In this document: positions 59,810-64,000 of the stretch, in pieces
How positions within the stretch are numbered: the stretch's first letter is position 1
Layout: each line of letters begins with the position of its first letter
DNA from: Craterostigma plantagineum
Taxonomy: Eukaryota > Streptophyta > Magnoliopsida > Lamiales > Linderniaceae
Length of the DNA stretch: 64,000 nucleotides
Direction: 5' to 3'
Assembly: GCA_027422505.1 (NCBI GenBank)
Contig: JAPQWV010000404.1
Coordinates: forward strand, 310,001 to 374,000
The notes under the pieces: model-generated
What the model was told of the DNA's origin: nothing
Seen by the model: only the letters and a program-made list of their open reading frames with translations
The model's database searches: none
Program-made: the position numbers and the translations under genes

Positions 59810-61527
59810 TGAAGATATAAATGTGTCTAAGAGGGGGGGTTGAATTAGGCTTATAAAAAATTTTATGCTTCTTCTTTTCACAAATCCTAAATGTAGTGAC
59901 TTAGATATGCCTACTGATGCTTGTGACGAGTATGCCTGATATATCCTAGTTACGTCGGATGTGTGTCGGGTCTGTCTCATAGCGATAAGAAAATAACTGA
60001 AAAGTAAATGTGAGACAGGATTTTTATAGAGGTCATATCCCCAACTGGGGTTTACTCCTCTCCTTGGGGGTTTGCTCCCCAAGAGTTTAACCAATCACTA
60101 TAATGCACCGTGAGTGGATACAAAACTGATTGATTAGCCCAATACACAACCGAAACAAGTCGAACACTAGACACACTAGGTTACCACACGCCGAGTTTCG
60201 TTCTTCGGAATCTCCTTGATCCCGACAGACACAGCTCCCTACCGAAGGGCCCCCGGAACTCGTCCTTCCCTTCACGTGTACGTAAACGTCGACCTTGCCT
60301 CCTTGGTATTGCTCACGTCCGAAGACAGAATATATGGTGGGAGGTAGGAATAACGGGATGAATCACTCGTGCAGTGACGGAATCGCAAGTTAAAACTCAG
60401 TATGGCAGAAAGTTATCGCAATGAAGGCTCTTAGTATCTTTCTGCTCAAATATCTCTCGTAGGCTTATATTCGTAAGTTCTTAGTTCCTCAAAAATCTGA
60501 AGTGTGGCTCATATATAATCCTTTTCAATCAGAACTTCACATGGAAAATCATATCATGTAATAATGACCAAATCAAGCATAGTTTCCATGCAATTTTCGA
60601 GTCAATCATACCATATAAAATCATGCTTTTTAATAAATCATCACCACGGTCATAGCACATTAAAGCATGATTATTTTCCATATAAGAGCTCATTTAAGCA
60701 TGAATATATTCCATATAAAGATTCAAATTCGTTCTCATGCATATTCAATCATTTCGCATATATTTACCATGTCAGAACTTTCCGTAAGTGATTCCCTGCT
60801 ATCTGTTTCTAGTATAAATCAATCCAGATTAACTTTCCAATTATAGCACACGAGATAGCATCATATCAGCACATTTTCCATATATAGCTCATAGTATTAG
60901 ATCAATATATTTACCATTTAGCACACAAATCAAATCAGAGCATACTTCATTCGATTTATCAATCATGACCGAACGTTCCTTATTTCAGAGATCTCATCCG
61001 TTTAAAGTGTATACCATCTAGTAGCATCTTATCCACAAAGTCAATCAAATCAAATATTTCCTAAATATAATAATCCAATCAGCATAAGAAAAGATATTAA
61101 TTCAATATTGCACATTAAATTCAGTGGAAAGCATGCAAGAATCGTATAAGTGATTTTCGTCCAGGAATAAGCAAGTATCAACGGATATATCACTTTCCAT
61201 ATATAAACAGCATATTTTCCTTTTTTAACTCAGTAGGATATCTCATGCATTATTTCCATATAAGCACAATACGATATATCCTATCTCATGGGCTGTCTAT
61301 AACATGCGATCACCTAGTCTCATCAACTAATCACCAAATCATATCCGAATCAAATATTCAACACTTAAATCAATCTATAGCTCATAATCAATGCATGTGT
61401 GAATATTTTCATATACTTAGACATTATATTGATCATAGATCGAATTGCTTAATTTATATACCTAACGTTATTACAATTACATTGTCCATCGAAGCTCTCT
61501 AACACACATGGACCAAAACGGTCAACA
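59810..61527 (-). repeat. Sirevirus 5' LTR
   Basis: Starts TGTTGACC at 61527 and ends TATCTTCA at 59810 (minus strand). It aligns throughout with 51233-52969. Confidence 0.9.
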
Positions 61528-61600
61528 ATAATAATAATTATAATAATAATAATAATAATAATAATAGTATTAGGTGATGATGATGATGATAATAATAATA

Positions 61601-61668
<68 letters not shown>
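61528..61668. repeat. AAT/GAT microsatellite, right of the Sirevirus insertion
   Basis: Long AAT runs with a GATGATGAT piece. Together with 51207-51232 it was one microsatellite before the insertion. Confidence 0.85.
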
Positions 61669-62036
61669 CACTGTTAATCACTGTTCTGGAGATATTGGAC
61701 TTGTCCGAAAAATTGCTACTTGTAAACTGAAATATAAATAATATATTTGGGGTTTCACAACCTGTAAATATTAAGCTTATCGTATTAGGCGCACACTATT
61801 TCAATCTCTGTGGGGTTTCACACAACAGCAATTAACTTATCCCTTAAGTCAAACCTTGTGTATGTAATACTTTTACACTAATTTCATCAACAATAAATCT
61901 TATCGAAGTTCTTTTATGTGATCAATCGAAAAGATCACTTCATGTTGGGTTATTTAGAGTTTATTGAGGCATGTCTACTCTTTTACAACGAATTTCGCAT
62001 CTCTATCTTAAATATTGCATAAATGCTATAACAAAA
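61669..62036. other. Spacer without recognised feature
   Basis: Nothing supported. Confidence 0.5.
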
Positions 62037-62376
62037 TATAGTAAAACCCCTATAAATTAATACTCTGTAAATTAATAAAATTTCTAAAATAATTAAATCG
62101 TCTGGCCCAAGTATGATAAAATTTGATAAGATAATAATATAATAATGTTTGGAAAATTACTTTATAAATATAGGTCCCATTAAAATTTTAAATTAATAAT
62201 TCATAAATATTACTATAATATATGTATGTTGATTTTGCTAAAATATTACATTATAAAATATTCATGAGCTTTGATACGGCTACACCATGTAAAATATCTA
62301 AAAGATCATTACAACAAATAAAATGATCAATATTATTATTGATAAATTATTGTACGTGATATAATTGTATGTAATA

Positions 62377-62414
<38 letters not shown>

Positions 62415-62583
62415 CTCATATTTTAACTTGACTCAGTCTGTCATTGGCATGGACTAAGAGATAGTTGTAATAAAAAAGTTTTTCTTTTAAGTAATAAAAT
62501 ATTAATTTATCGATATATTAATATCTCTCTAATTAAGAAATTTGATGGTCCCGACATTATTAATATAAAGAGGTTCTATTGTA
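62037..62583. mobile_element. Miniature inverted-repeat element 2 (about 547 bp)
   Basis: TATAGTAAAACCCCTATAAA on the left and TACAATAGAACCTCTTTATA on the right (minus strand) are inverted and both lead into TTAATA. The ends resemble those of the element at 23781. It includes a TA dinucleotide run at about 62378-62410. Confidence 0.6.
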
Positions 62584-64000
62584 ACACATTATGTTAGGTC
62601 ATAGCAAGTTTATACGGCAATATACTATTGCACGCATAGAAAGACTTTATATATATTGGGGTGGGTTTCGAGGCGGGCTTCTCCAAACCCAAGACCGCCC
62701 CGCCGAGCAGTTTCTGACCCGTAATCGTCCTATTACACAAATAGTGAAAAAAAAAACCCGCGTTTTGGCGGTTATGGTCTTAACTGCCCCAATGGCATCG
62801 CCAATTAGACTTAAGAAACTTACTTCTCATGCACAGAGGAATATTACTCTCTCTGATTCTAAAAACAAGTCATTTACAAATTTATTTTTGTTTTTACATA
62901 CAAGTCGTTTGTTGTTTTCAAAAAGAAATTAATATTTTCAATTGTACCCCTTATATTAACTAAAAGTAATTATTTAATAAGATCAAATAATTAATTGAGT
63001 GTATAATAGCGATTTTACTTTATTTCTTAAAATGCATGCAATTCCTTAAACGAATTCTTTTTAGAATCATAGGTAGTATCATTTTGTTAATGGATGTTCT
63101 GTTAGAATTTTTAGGTACCAAAATATTCAGGATAAATAATTTAAATTCGTAATATAATAAAATCTAAATTTCAGCCAGCTGATGTCAATTTCGGTGTTCA
63201 CGACATAGTGTTCGACACCAATACAGGCGAGATTCAATCAAGGGAACAAATTCCTTGTAGCATTAATTAATGTTGTAAATGACGCTAGTCAGCGCCCGAA
63301 GGGGCGTAATGCCTATACAACCTAGGCATCATGCCTTTTTTTATTAGATCTATTTTATATGCTAATATACTAAGGTATACTGAAATCAAAACAAATAATT
63401 GCAATCCTGACAATTGTTTTTTTTTCTTTAGAAAATTCTTTCAAAAAATTTTATAATTGATTAATGGGCCGCCTAGTTGATTAATCGGACTCCTAACCGA
63501 TTTCGCAGCGCAGGGCACAACCTCGTCTAGGCGGCCTCGTAGGTCGAGTTTATAACAGAGATTCTTATATATAATACTAAGAAGAGGAGCGAAGCCTTTG
63601 ACATAGGAAACAAAAGTGTACAAATACCAAAAAACACATGCACACACACATGTGACATGTGTGTGCATATATACTAGATAGCTCTTGGCCGCGCATCGAT
63701 AAATGCCCACAGTTTTTTCTATTAACAAATTATTTTATCACGTATTAATTAATAATCTATGTCAACGAACATTTCAACAAAGTAATCATCGGTGATTACA
63801 ACTAAACATATGAAAAAGAATTTCAAAATATCGAAATATGAGCAGAAAATGGATGATTGACATGAAGAAGAACGAGCAGAGCTTGTCAATATGGAAAAGC
63901 AGCCAAGAGATCAGAGAAATAAACTAAGTCCAGCAGAAAATCGTTTTACAAGCCAAAACGCTTTTTTTAACAAAGCTACGGACTTTACTTACAAAGTTGC
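62584..64000. other. AT-rich intergenic DNA at the window end
   Basis: No gene found. A GC-rich block at 62660-62710 with GGCGGGCTTC and GACCGCCCCGCC and a CTCTCTCTGATTCTAAAAACA phrase near 62849 resemble ends of small DNA transposons but lack partners. Short hairpins lie near 63291 (CGCCCGAAGGGGCG) and 63310-63335. Confidence 0.4.

Larger units (their letters stand above)
51233..61527 (-). mobile_element. Sirevirus-type copia element, full length, degenerate
   Basis: LTRs of 1737 bp (left, 3') and 1718 bp (right, 5') on the minus strand start TGTTGACC and end TATCTTCA. It has an initiator tRNA-Met type primer site, a long gag with coiled coil and zinc knuckle, protease-integrase-RT-RNase H, then about 2 kb of non-coding DNA with many polypurine-like motifs. 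This layout and the gag sequence fit the SIRE/Maximus (Sirevirus) branch. The LTRs differ by many substitutions and indels, so it is clearly older than gypsy-A. Stops and frameshifts in gag and pol make it non-functional. Confidence 0.9.

Noticed and set aside
61528..61668. CRISPR-like or structured repeat array
   Set aside because: It is a plain AAT/GAT microsatellite with no spacers.

Overview
This is plant nuclear DNA, almost certainly from a dicot; an asterid is only a guess. It is a repeat-dense intergenic block. It holds Ty3/gypsy and Ty1/copia retrotransposons, hAT, Mutator-like (MULE) and miniature inverted-repeat elements, a truncated LINE, long A/T microsatellites and a single recognisable host gene. 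That gene is a hybrid proline-rich protein with an eight-cysteine domain, on the minus strand at 50117-50557. I see no tRNA, rRNA, CRISPR or bacterial-type operon.

Layout, left part (1-31540). Positions 1-5087 recur almost unchanged at 26426-31508. The repeated segment holds a broken hAT transposase (minus strand), a pol-deleted copia element (copia-1) and an Athila-like gypsy LTR inserted in the copia-1 3' LTR. In the left copy the LTR leads into a full gypsy element (gypsy-A, 3489-13756). Its right LTR then leads into a second, nearly identical but truncated interior (13757-18856). That interior is fused to the 3' part of another gypsy family (gypsy-B, 18857-23413), which has gag and protease but no reverse transcriptase, RNase H or integrase. 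In the right copy the same LTR is a solo LTR with 5-bp target duplications. Gypsy-B is followed by a miniature element, a copia-1 5' LTR carrying a LINE fragment, and the hAT remnant. The simplest reading is a recent tandem duplication plus LTR-LTR recombination. An assembly duplication must be excluded.

Middle part (31541-49809). A MULE remnant has a transposase N-terminus and an opposed plant-mobile-domain frame (31541-34215). Copia-2 (minus strand, 35474-41780) keeps a 2.4-kb 3' LTR but has no visible 5' LTR. A 936-bp long-inverted-repeat miniature element has a perfect 9-bp target duplication (44534-45469). A 3.9-kb MULE-like element has degenerate termini, a 9-bp target duplication with one mismatch and an internal array of about 312-bp repeats (45905-49800).

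Right part (49810-64000). The host gene lies next to a complete but broken Sirevirus-type copia element on the minus strand (51233-61527), inserted in an AAT microsatellite. Its 3' region holds a row of polypurine-tract-like motifs. A second miniature element (62037-62583) and featureless AT-rich DNA finish the window.

The elements do not form a pathway; they record nested insertion, duplication and recombination. The least explained signals are three consecutive stem-loops with different stems and a near-identical loop in the gypsy-B LTR, four palindrome units upstream of its TATA box, and paired polypurine modules and a post-pol hairpin shared by the two gypsy families. I did not find a convincing new defence or metabolic system.
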